59,330 nt of DNA, taken from NCBI GenBank assembly GCA_003576705.1, contig QOZS01000036.1, forward strand, positions 1 through 59,330. Reading direction: 5' to 3'. A program made the position numbers and the translations under genes. This DNA is from Desertibaculum subflavum (lineage in GTDB: Bacteria > Pseudomonadota > Alphaproteobacteria > Ferrovibrionales > Ferrovibrionaceae). The notes beneath the pieces were generated by a model, which saw nothing but the letters and a program-made list of their open reading frames with translations, made no database searches and was not told the origin of the DNA. The first letter of the stretch is position 1. Every line of letters begins with the position of its first letter. Below, piece by piece: positions 43,549 through 52,185 of the stretch.

Positions 43549-45332
43549 TGACCGAGGGGTTCGGCCCGCATCTCGGCATCAAGCAGCTCAACGTGCTGCA
43601 CGAACGGATGTTCGGCGCCGCCGCGCCGCCGCCGGCGCTGCCGCGCTCGGTCCGCGTCGCCGTGCTGGCCAATCATGCGACGGCCTTCCTCGAGCGCGGC
43701 TTGCGCCTGGCGCTGGCGATGCGCGGCTATCGGGCGGAGATCTACGCAGCGCCGTACAATCAGTGGCAGGTGGAGCTGCTCGCGGGAGATTCCGGCGCCG
43801 CGGCGTTCCGCCCGGACGTCGTCCTGCTGACCCTCACCTCGCAGCTGCTCGCCTATCGCGAGGCCGGCGATCCCGAAGCCTTCGCGGCCGATCTTGCGCG
43901 GCTGGTGTCGGGGGCGGCGGAACGGCTGCATGCCAGGTTCGTGGTCACCTTGCCGGAGCCCTTGGCCGAGGAGGCGGAGCCGACCGGATGGGCGCGCAAC
44001 TGGCGCCGGCGCCTGCTGACCGCCGTGGAGACGCAGCTCGGCGGGACGGCCGTGCTGCTCGATCTCGACCCGCTGGTGACCCGGATCGGTGCCGAGCGCT
44101 GGTACGCGCCGCGCTTCTTCGTCAACGCCAAGCTGATCGCGCATCCGGATGCCACGGCGGCATTTGCCGATCACGTCGCCGCCGCGATCGCCGGCTCCAT
44201 CCGTCGGGCGGTGCGCCTCGTCGCGGTCGATCTGGACGACACGCTGTGGGGCGGCGTGGTGGGCGAGGTGGGATGGCAGGGAGTCGATCTCGATATCGAA
44301 GGCCGCGGCTTCGGCCACCTCCGGCTGCAGCGGTTTCTGCTCGGCCTGCGCGAGCGCGGCATCGTGCTCGCCGCCGTCTCCAAGAACAACGAGCGCGACG
44401 CGATGGAGGTGTTCGAGCGGCGGCCGGAGATGCTTCTGAAGCCCGAGCACTTCGTCGAGATGCGCATCAACTGGGAGCCGAAATCCGGCAACCTCGCCGA
44501 CATACTGGACAGCCTCAACCTGACGCCCAGCGGCACCTGCTTCCTCGACGACAGCCGGTTCGAGCGCGAAGAGGTGCGGCGCCTGCTGCCCGAGGTGCTG
44601 GTGCCGGAATTCCCCGACGACATCGCCGACCTGGTGCCGGCCCTGGCGGCGAGCGGCGACTTCTCGGTGCCGGTGGTGACCGCCGAGGACCGGGCGCGGA
44701 GCCGCATGTACGACCAGGAACGGCAACGCCGCGCGGCGCGTCCGGCGCTCGGCGATCTCGACGACTACTACCGCTCGCTCGAACTCCAACTGACGCCGGC
44801 GCCGCTCGGCCCCGGCAACGAGCAGCGTGTGCTCGACCTGATCGCCAAGACCAACCAGTTCAATCTGACCGGCCGGCGGCATGGCCGCGAGGCGCTGGCC
44901 ACTCTTGCCGCGGGCGGAGCGGAGGTCTGGGCCTACGATCTGGTCGACCGTTTCGGCGGCTACGGCACGATCGGCGTCGCCATCCTGCTGCGCGAGGGCG
45001 ACACGGCACGGATCGATACCTGGGTGCTGTCCTGCCGTGCCATGGGCCGCACCGTGGAAAGCGGCATCCTGCAGCATTTGGCCGAGCGCGCGCGGGCGGG
45101 CGGCGCGCGAGCGCTGGTCGGCGAGTATGTCGCCGGCGCGCGCAACCAGCCGGTGGCCGGTCTCTATCCGCGGCTCGGCTTCACGGATGCCGCGGCGGCG
45201 GCTGAAAGCCGCCGCTACTGCCTCGTGCTCGACGGCGCCCTGCCGGCCAGCCGTTTCGTGACCGTCCGCGACGCCGCGCCGGCAGCGCCCGTGCGGCGGG
45301 CACCGCGGGCGATAGGCGTCGCGCCGGCGTGA
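43548..45332 (+). CDS. FkbH-type HAD-IIIC phosphatase/acyl-loading enzyme
   Basis: This is a 594-residue FkbH-like protein. The N-terminal part (about 1-215) is of SGNH-like character. The HAD-IIIC core has D228-L-D230-DTLW, SKN at 278-280 and FLDDS at 332-336. The C-terminal GNAT-like part (about 430-550) has YGTIGVAIL and the SCRAMGR motif with Cys496. Known relatives take 1,3-bisphosphoglycerate, dephosphorylate it and load the glyceryl group on an ACP. It directly follows a stand-alone ACP with a one-base overlap, the arrangement seen for glyceryl-ACP formation. The donor group here is inferred, not proven. Confidence 0.92.
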   Translation: MTEGFGPHLGIKQLNVLHERMFGAAAPPPALPRSVRVAVLANHATAFLERGLRLALAMRGYRAEIYAAPYNQWQVELLAGDSGAAAFRPDVVLLTLTSQLLAYREAGDPEAFAADLARLVSGAAERLHARFVVTLPEPLAEEAEPTGWARNWRRRLLTAVETQLGGTAVLLDLDPLVTRIGAERWYAPRFFVNAKLIAHPDATAAFADHVAAAIAGSIRRAVRLVAVDLDDTLWGGVVGEVGWQGVDLDIEGRGFGHLRLQRFLLGLRERGIVLAAVSKNNERDAMEVFERRPEMLLKPEHFVEMRINWEPKSGNLADILDSLNLTPSGTCFLDDSRFEREEVRRLLPEVLVPEFPDDIADLVPALAASGDFSVPVVTAEDRARSRMYDQERQRRAARPALGDLDDYYRSLELQLTPAPLGPGNEQRVLDLIAKTNQFNLTGRRHGREALATLAAGGAEVWAYDLVDRFGGYGTIGVAILLREGDTARIDTWVLSCRAMGRTVESGILQHLAERARAGGARALVGEYVAGARNQPVAGLYPRLGFTDAAAAAESRRYCLVLDGALPASRFVTVRDAAPAAPVRRAPRAIGVAPA

Positions 45333-45347
45333 CCCACCAGGCATGAC

Positions 45348-46607
45348 GTGAGCGAGAAGGCATCACGCCGGGCGCCGGCGGTGCAAGCCGGCCGCGGCAG
45401 GGGCAGCGTGAAGCTGCTGCTGCTGCTGTCCGACAATTTCATGCGCCCGCGTACGCGCCGGCACTGGGACGGGCTCGAGGATATGCTGGCCCACGGCGTG
45501 CATGCCGACCCCTATATCGGCCTGTTCGTGGCGCTGCTCGAAGATCCTCGCTTCACCGCAACGGCGGTGGACGTGGCCGCGCTCTATGTCGATCGCGGGC
45601 CGGCAGGCGTGGTGCCGGCGCTGGTGCGAGCAGCTGGCGACGCGGCGCCCGACTATGTGGTTCTCAATATCGGCAATCAGCCGTTCTGCCTGTCGCGGGC
45701 GCAACTCGCTGCCCTCAAGGCGCGCTGGCCGACCGCCTGCTTCATCCTGCTGACCACCGACGAGGCGATCGATTTCCGCAAGGTCACCTGGTGCTATGCG
45801 GAGTTTGCCGACCTGATCCTGAGCCTCGACGGCGCAATCGGTTGGGGCACGCGCTATCGCGAACGCTGGTGCTTCATGCACCTGGTGTCGAGCGAGCTCT
45901 ATCGCGCGGCCGGCACGGCGCCGCCGCAGGCAAGGCCTGTCGCCGTCGGCATGTTCGGCCGGCCGAAAAGCGGCCGGCACGAACTGATCGCCGCCTTGCG
46001 AGCGGCCGGCATCGAGGTCGACACCAATATCGACGACGAAACCAGCTGGCGCCGCCTCGACGACAGCGAATATGTCGAGCGCATGCGGCGCACGCGGTTC
46101 GCTCTGGTGCCGCTGCGCATCCATGGGCGCAACGAGTTCCATCTGATCGGCCGGCTCTACGAGGCGGTCTTCGCTGGAGCGATCCCGGTGGTCGAGGCCT
46201 GCGACCTGCTCGGTCCCTACGAGGCCGCTTATGGGCGCTTCCTGACCTATCGCACAGCGGAGGACGTGCTGCGCGTCGTCGCCGATCCGACCGCAGCCTC
46301 CACCTGGAGCGAGATGGCTTCGGCGACCGGATTGCAGGAGAGGGCGCGGGACCTGGGCCGTGAGGCCTTCTTCGATCTGCTGGCGGCGCGCGTATCGGCC
46401 GTCGAAATCCGCCGCCGGCTCGGCGCCGGAGCGCTGGCGGAGGCGGTCGCCGGGATCACGCCTCAGCGCCCGTTGCGCCTCGGACGTCTCTACTGGGAAC
46501 GCGTCGGCTGGCTCTGGAAGGCGCTTCGCCGGTTTCGGCTGCGCGATGCGGCGGCGGAGGTCGCCGCCATTCTCGGCCTGCTGCGCGCCTACTTCACCTA
46601 TCGGTAG
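45348..46607 (+). CDS. Putative glycosyltransferase (exostosin/CgeB-like)
   Basis: This 419-residue protein has a central GT-B-like C-terminal lobe: ARPVAVGMFGRPKSGRHELI (about 195-214), FALVPLRIHGRNEFHLIGRL and AVFAGAIPVVEACDLLGPYE, a pattern seen in exostosin- or CgeB-like transferases. The N-terminal lobe is basic at the start. Two GTG starts are possible: 45348 and 45408, the latter giving VKLLLLLSDNFM with AGGGG just upstream, which may be the true start. It closes the ACP/FkbH transcript, 15 bp after FkbH, and converges on the ABC exporter. The donor and acceptor are unknown. Confidence 0.7.
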   Translation: MSEKASRRAPAVQAGRGRGSVKLLLLLSDNFMRPRTRRHWDGLEDMLAHGVHADPYIGLFVALLEDPRFTATAVDVAALYVDRGPAGVVPALVRAAGDAAPDYVVLNIGNQPFCLSRAQLAALKARWPTACFILLTTDEAIDFRKVTWCYAEFADLILSLDGAIGWGTRYRERWCFMHLVSSELYRAAGTAPPQARPVAVGMFGRPKSGRHELIAALRAAGIEVDTNIDDETSWRRLDDSEYVERMRRTRFALVPLRIHGRNEFHLIGRLYEAVFAGAIPVVEACDLLGPYEAAYGRFLTYRTAEDVLRVVADPTAASTWSEMASATGLQERARDLGREAFFDLLAARVSAVEIRRRLGAGALAEAVAGITPQRPLRLGRLYWERVGWLWKALRRFRLRDAAAEVAAILGLLRAYFTYR

Positions 46608-46631
46608 CCGTGCCGGCCGTGGCAGCCGCGC

Positions 46632-48377
<1,746 letters not shown>

Positions 48378-48457
48378 GCGGTTAGAGGGGCCACGGTTTT
48401 CCGATACGCAACAAAGGCATCACTAGCATAGTTCGCAATCTGCGACAGCGCCGGATG

Positions 48458-49624
48458 TCAGGTTGCCGCAACCACCCGCGGCCGGGTGGCGGCGAGCCAG
48501 GCGGTGCGGCCGGCATGCCAGGCGAGGGTCGCGCCGGCCCAGACGGTGACGACGTAGAAGGCCGCGACCGGCGCGCCGAGCGCGAGGCCGAGAGTGAAGA
48601 TCAGGAGATTGACGTTCCGCCGCGAGATGACGGTGCGCACGAGGCTGTCGATGCGGTCCATGGCGTGCAGGCCGCGGCCCCACAGCGCCTTGGGGACCGC
48701 CAGCACCAGCCGGTCGGCGACGTAGAAGCCGCAGAGCCAGATCGCCGCGATGAAGGCCGGATGTTCCAGCGCACCGTCCGACAGCCACCAGGCCCAGCCG
48801 AGATACCAGAGCGGCGGGTGCACGATATCGAGGCCGTGGTCCAGAAAGTTGCCGATCGCGGATTCGGTCATGGTGACGCGCGCGACCTTGCCGTCCACCG
48901 AATCCAGCACGGCCATGACCCAGCACATGACAATGCTGGTCCACACCCAGCCCGCCATGAACAGGGGCACGGCGGCAAGCGCCAGCACCACGCCCGCCAG
49001 GGTGATCCAGTTCGGATGCAGCCGGATCGCCGTGGCCAGCCGGGTCAGCGGCCAGACCGCCAGCGGGAACACCCAGCGCGTCAGGAAATCGGTCGAGCCC
49101 TTGTAGTTCGACCAGAACAGGAAGCGCTCATAGGCGCGGCGCGCCGCCGCATCCGGCAGGCGCTCCAGGTGATAGGGCAGGTCGCGCCGCAGGCCCATCA
49201 CGAAGGTCGGGAACTCGGTCGGCTCGAGCCGGCGGGCCGCGCCGCCGGTCACGGCGGCATCGGCGATCTCGCCCAGGCCGGCGGCATCGTCCGGCACCGC
49301 GGCAAGGGCCGCGGCGGATCCAATCCGCATCGCCGCGGCGCGCCGCGGGCCCTCGCCGCCCGTGACCGCGACCGAGCCGTCGCGCGCGGCAAGGAAGGGG
49401 AGCAGCCGGCTGTCAAACACCCCGGCCCCGTCCACCGCCAGGATCGGCTCCGGTCCGCCGGCGGCAAAGGCCTTGAGCCGCCGGCCGGCCGCGCCGGGGC
49501 CGCGGTCGACCGTCACCTGGGCGGATGGTATCCGCCGGGTTAACCGTTCGATCCGTTCCACCAGGGAGAGCCCGAAGACGCGTGCCGAGGCCTGGGCCGG
49601 CGCGGCGTCGATCCATATCCTCAT
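48458..49624 (-). CDS. CDP-alcohol phosphotransferase with extra N-terminal domain
   Basis: This is a 388-residue protein with two parts. The C-terminal membrane part (about 175-388) holds the full CDP-alcohol phosphatidyltransferase signature D241-x2-DG-x2-AR-x8-G-x3-D262-x3-D266. The N-terminal 140 residues (ILAVDGAGVFDSRLLPFL around 61-78) resemble a reduced nucleotidyltransferase-like domain, recalling two-domain inositol-phosphate enzymes, but this is tentative. It would transfer a phospho-alcohol from a CDP donor to a lipid, sugar or inositol acceptor. The ATG at 49624 avoids a basic, non-family upstream extension. It is divergent from the plus-strand small-RNA candidate. Confidence 0.85.
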   Translation of the reverse strand: MRIWIDAAPAQASARVFGLSLVERIERLTRRIPSAQVTVDRGPGAAGRRLKAFAAGGPEPILAVDGAGVFDSRLLPFLAARDGSVAVTGGEGPRRAAAMRIGSAAALAAVPDDAAGLGEIADAAVTGGAARRLEPTEFPTFVMGLRRDLPYHLERLPDAAARRAYERFLFWSNYKGSTDFLTRWVFPLAVWPLTRLATAIRLHPNWITLAGVVLALAAVPLFMAGWVWTSIVMCWVMAVLDSVDGKVARVTMTESAIGNFLDHGLDIVHPPLWYLGWAWWLSDGALEHPAFIAAIWLCGFYVADRLVLAVPKALWGRGLHAMDRIDSLVRTVISRRNVNLLIFTLGLALGAPVAAFYVVTVWAGATLAWHAGRTAWLAATRPRVVAAT

Positions 49625-49709
49625 GCGGCTGCTGCCGAATTGCCTTGCCGGCCATCCCTTAGGCAGGTTTGCCGGCCCCGTCCAGGGGGCCGAAAAAACT
49701 TCTCGCCGA

Positions 49710-49723
49710 GTGACCTGGATCAC
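49710..49723. promoter_or_regulatory. Possible CRP/FNR-family half-symmetric site
   Basis: GTGA-CCTGGA-TCAC has the GTGA-N6-TCAC core of CRP-family operators. It lies 86 bp before the CDP-alcohol phosphotransferase start on the minus strand and upstream of the plus-strand small-RNA candidate. A match of this length can occur by chance. Confidence 0.3.
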
Positions 49724-49736
49724 CGATTGTTAAGAC

Positions 49737-49824
49737 ATGGCGGTCTACAACAGGATCGTCTCTCCCCGAGACATATCCCCTTGAGACCCACTGGCCCCCG
49801 GGTACCCCCCGGGGGCTCTTTTTT
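49737..49824 (+). ncRNA. Candidate small RNA with orphan intrinsic terminator
   Basis: Between two minus-strand genes, the plus strand has a hairpin GTCTC-TCCCC-GAGAC (49758-49772) with a C-rich loop, a short single-stranded stretch and then a textbook terminator (9-bp stem, 49794-49816, followed by T-rich TCTTTTTT). No plus-strand gene ends here, so the terminator needs another transcript. A C-rich loop plus poly-U end is typical of Hfq-dependent trans-acting RNAs. The 5' end is not known; 49737 is a nominal start. A 15-codon ATG frame (49737-49784) is also present but lacks a ribosome-binding site. Confidence 0.4.
49794..49824 (+). terminator. Strong plus-strand intrinsic terminator
   Basis: Arms GCCCCCGGG (49794-49802) and CCCGGGGGC (49808-49816) form a perfect 9-bp stem with a 5-base loop, followed at once by TCTTTTTT. 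The T-tract is only on the plus strand, so it ends a plus-strand transcript, not the flanking minus-strand genes. Confidence 0.85.
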
Positions 49825-49833
49825 GTGCCGCTC

Positions 49834-50784
49834 TCAATCGGCGAGGGCGTTCCACATCTCGCGGTCGCGCTTGGCGGTCCAGATCCGCGGGTCGTCGTGG
49901 CCGGTCAGCTCGTCGTAGCAGCGCGACACGTCGAACGGCATGCAGTGCTCGAAGATCGCCCATTGGCCGAACTTGGGCAGCATCTTGCCGCGGGTCGAGC
50001 TGAAAATCTGCTTCAGCGCCTGCTTGCGCTTGACCCCGCTCTGCACCCCTTGCACCAGCACGCGCAGGAAATCCTGGGTGCCGGCGATCGCCGCCTCCGT
50101 CTCGCGCGGCGTCTTGCAGGCATCGCCCCGGCCGGGGATCAGCATGCGCGGCTTCAGTGCGCGCAGATTGTCGAGCGTCTTCGGCCATTCGCGCAGGTAG
50201 GCATCGCCGGTATAGGGCGCGGCGCCGCGCTCCACCAGATCGCCGGAAAACAGCACTTTCTGCTTGGGCAGCCACACGATCGTATCGCCCTTGGTGTGGC
50301 CGCGGCCGACCTGCATCAGCTGCACTTCCAGCTTGCCGAGCCAGATCCGCATGAAGCCGCGGAAGGTGAGGGTCGGCCAGGTCAGGCCCGGAATGCTTTC
50401 GACCGCCTGGAACAGGCGCGGGAAGCGCTCGGTCTCGGACTTGAAATCCTGCGCGCCGCGCTCCTTGATCAGGTCGTAGGTGTCCTCGCTGGCGATGATG
50501 TGCTCCGCCTTGTAGGCGGCGGCGCCGAGCACCCGCACGGCGTGATAATGCGTCAGCACGACATACTTGATCGGCTTCGTCGTCACCTTGCGGACGCGAT
50601 CGATCAGGTCCTGGGCGGCGACCGGCGTGGAGCGCGTGTCGATCACCATCACCGCGTCGTCGCCGATGATGACGCCCGATGTCGGGTCGCCTTCGGCCGA
50701 ATAGGCATAGGCCTCGTCGGTCAGCCGTTCGAAAGTAACCTTCTTCTCTACAAGATCGCCCCGCGAGGCGAAGGCCCTGGCCAT
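49834..50784 (-). CDS. Metallo-beta-lactamase-fold protein with altered metal motif
   Basis: This 316-residue protein is of the MBL-fold hydrolase superfamily. The usual HxHxDH motif reads H79-Y-H81-A-V83-R84, so the Asp and third His are replaced by Val-Arg. His163 (GRGHTKGD) and Asp182 (FSGDLVERG) of the fold are still present. It may therefore bind one metal or act by another mechanism; I recall similar THYHAVR sequences in other bacterial MBL proteins, so it is probably a natural subfamily and not a decayed gene. The ATG at 50784 has a strong GGGGAGG site; an upstream in-frame extension is not needed. It stands alone on the minus strand. Confidence 0.85.
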   Translation of the reverse strand: MARAFASRGDLVEKKVTFERLTDEAYAYSAEGDPTSGVIIGDDAVMVIDTRSTPVAAQDLIDRVRKVTTKPIKYVVLTHYHAVRVLGAAAYKAEHIIASEDTYDLIKERGAQDFKSETERFPRLFQAVESIPGLTWPTLTFRGFMRIWLGKLEVQLMQVGRGHTKGDTIVWLPKQKVLFSGDLVERGAAPYTGDAYLREWPKTLDNLRALKPRMLIPGRGDACKTPRETEAAIAGTQDFLRVLVQGVQSGVKRKQALKQIFSSTRGKMLPKFGQWAIFEHCMPFDVSRCYDELTGHDDPRIWTAKRDREMWNALAD

Positions 50785-51087
50785 TTCCACATCCTCCCCG
50801 ATGACGTGCGCCGCGATGATATCCGCCCCCGGCCGGGCGTCCAGAAACTGCGACTCCCGCCGCAACCCGTTGGCTTCCAACGGGATTCCATCCGGTAAAT
50901 AGAACATGAACATATAAATCGAACAATCTAAAATTTTGCGGTCTTTTTATTCAGACGTTACGCGAATCATTCTCTAGTCAATTGTATCCGTAACCATCAA
51001 TTCATTTGACGATTATGGGTGTTCAAGTAATTCTCCGCCCCGTTGCGCCGAGGGCGACGAGCGGCGCTGGCACGACAGGAGAGTGGC
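50785..51087. other. Divergent AT-rich region between MBL-fold and RTX genes
   Basis: This 303-bp region carries no gene. Bases 50941-51000 have 22 G/C of 60, far below the surroundings. A possible plus-strand promoter is TTGACG (51006-51011), a 16-bp spacer and TAATTC (51028-51033), about 55 bp before the RTX start. The minus-strand MBL gene starts at its left border. Confidence 0.6.
51006..51033 (+). promoter_or_regulatory. Putative promoter of the second RTX gene
   Basis: TTGACG at 51006-51011 and TAATTC at 51028-51033 with 16-bp spacing resemble a housekeeping sigma promoter. The -35 match is good and the -10 match is weak. It lies in an AT-rich island upstream of the RTX start at 51088. 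Confidence 0.3.
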
Positions 51088-52098
51088 ATGGCGACAATTC
51101 CGGGCAGCGCCTTTCCGGACAATTTGAAGGGCACTGGAGTGGACGATTTCATCGATGCCGGCGGCGGCAACGATCGGGTCAAGGGGGGCGGCGGCAACGA
51201 TCGCATCCTGGCGGGCACCGGCAACGACAAGGTCGATGGCGGCTCCGGCAACGACCGTATCCTTGGCGGCGACGGGAATGACCATCTTGAAGGTGGCAGC
51301 GGGAACGATTCGATCTTCGGCGGCGCGGGTAACGACAAGGTCGAGGGCGGCTCGGGTGACGATCTGCTGACTGGCCTGACTGGCAACGACAAGATCGATG
51401 GCGGGTCGGGCAGCGACAAGATCTTCGGCGGCGACGGCAACGACAAGCTGCGCGGCGAGGCGGGCGATGACCTGGTAACGGGCGGTGCCGGCGATGACCA
51501 TGTCGATGGCGGCTCGGGTAACGACATCGTCGGCGGTGGTGACGGCGACGACCACGTGTTCGGCGGCACCGGCGACGATCGCGTCTGGGGTGGCGCGGGC
51601 GACGATCGCCTCGACGGCGGCAGCGGCGACGACGTGATATCGGGCGGCGCCGGCGACGATCACATGAACGGCGGCACCGGCGACGACGTCTTGAGCGGCG
51701 GCGATGGCGACGACAAGCTGCTCGGCGGCTATGGCGACGACAAGCTGTTCGGCGGAGCGGGCGACGACAAGTTGCTCGGCGGCAGCGGCGACGACTTCCT
51801 GAGCGGCGGCGCCGGCGATGACGTGCTGCAGGGTGGCTGCGGCGACGACGTGTTCCAGTTCAATGGCGGTGGCGGTCAGGATGTGGTCCTCGACTTCCGT
51901 GCCGGCGAGGACATCCTGCGCATCGCCAAGGACATCAACGGCACCGGCATCACGTCAGCCGCCGATGTGGCCGCTTTCGTGTCGGAGGACGGCTGCAACA
52001 CCGTCATCGATTTCGGCAATGGCGACATGGTGACGTTGCGCGGCGTCAATGCCGACGACGTGGTGAACGATCCGAGCCACTACTTCAGCGTCGTGTGA
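51088..52098 (+). CDS. RTX protein consisting of 26 uninterrupted nonapeptides
   Basis: This is a 336-residue secreted-type protein. A 23-residue N-terminus is followed by 26 consecutive RTX nonapeptides (residues 24-257; consensus GGxGxDxUx), then a C-terminal cap (about 258-336). It has no signal peptide and no other domain. The first 11 repeats mostly carry Asn-Asp and the later ones Asp-Asp. Calcium binding should fold this into a parallel beta-roll outside the cell. The C-terminal cap contains VIDFGNGDMVTLRG, very like VIDFGNGDQVTLFN in the giant RTX protein, so the two probably share a secretion signal type. AGGAG lies 8 bp before the ATG. Confidence 0.93.
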   Translation: MATIPGSAFPDNLKGTGVDDFIDAGGGNDRVKGGGGNDRILAGTGNDKVDGGSGNDRILGGDGNDHLEGGSGNDSIFGGAGNDKVEGGSGDDLLTGLTGNDKIDGGSGSDKIFGGDGNDKLRGEAGDDLVTGGAGDDHVDGGSGNDIVGGGDGDDHVFGGTGDDRVWGGAGDDRLDGGSGDDVISGGAGDDHMNGGTGDDVLSGGDGDDKLLGGYGDDKLFGGAGDDKLLGGSGDDFLSGGAGDDVLQGGCGDDVFQFNGGGGQDVVLDFRAGEDILRIAKDINGTGITSAADVAAFVSEDGCNTVIDFGNGDMVTLRGVNADDVVNDPSHYFSVV

Positions 52099-52104
52099 CG
52101 ATGA

Positions 52105-52141
52105 CCGGGCGCCGGCGGGACCCCCGCCTGCCGGCGCCCGG
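52105..52141 (+). terminator. Stem-loop behind the second RTX gene
   Basis: A 12-bp perfect stem (CCGGGCGCCGGC at 52105-52116, GCCGGCGCCCGG at 52130-52141), extended by three inner pairs, starts 7 bp after the RTX stop. Only a weak T-rich tail (ATTCTT) follows. It is a likely terminator before the GT2-type gene. Confidence 0.6.
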
Positions 52142-52185
52142 ATTCTTCGCGTTCGGGCGGATCTGTTTTGTGATGGTCGTGGTCC

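Noticed and set aside
49737..49784. A 15-codon plus-strand ATG frame before the strong terminator
   Set aside because: There is no ribosome-binding site and no downstream gene it could regulate as a leader peptide; the next plus-strand gene is over 1 kb away. It was kept only as part of the small-RNA candidate.
51157..51858. Regular 27-bp direct repeats that could look like a CRISPR or minisatellite
   Set aside because: They encode in-frame RTX nonapeptides with conserved Gly/Asp positions. There are no spacers and no cas genes.
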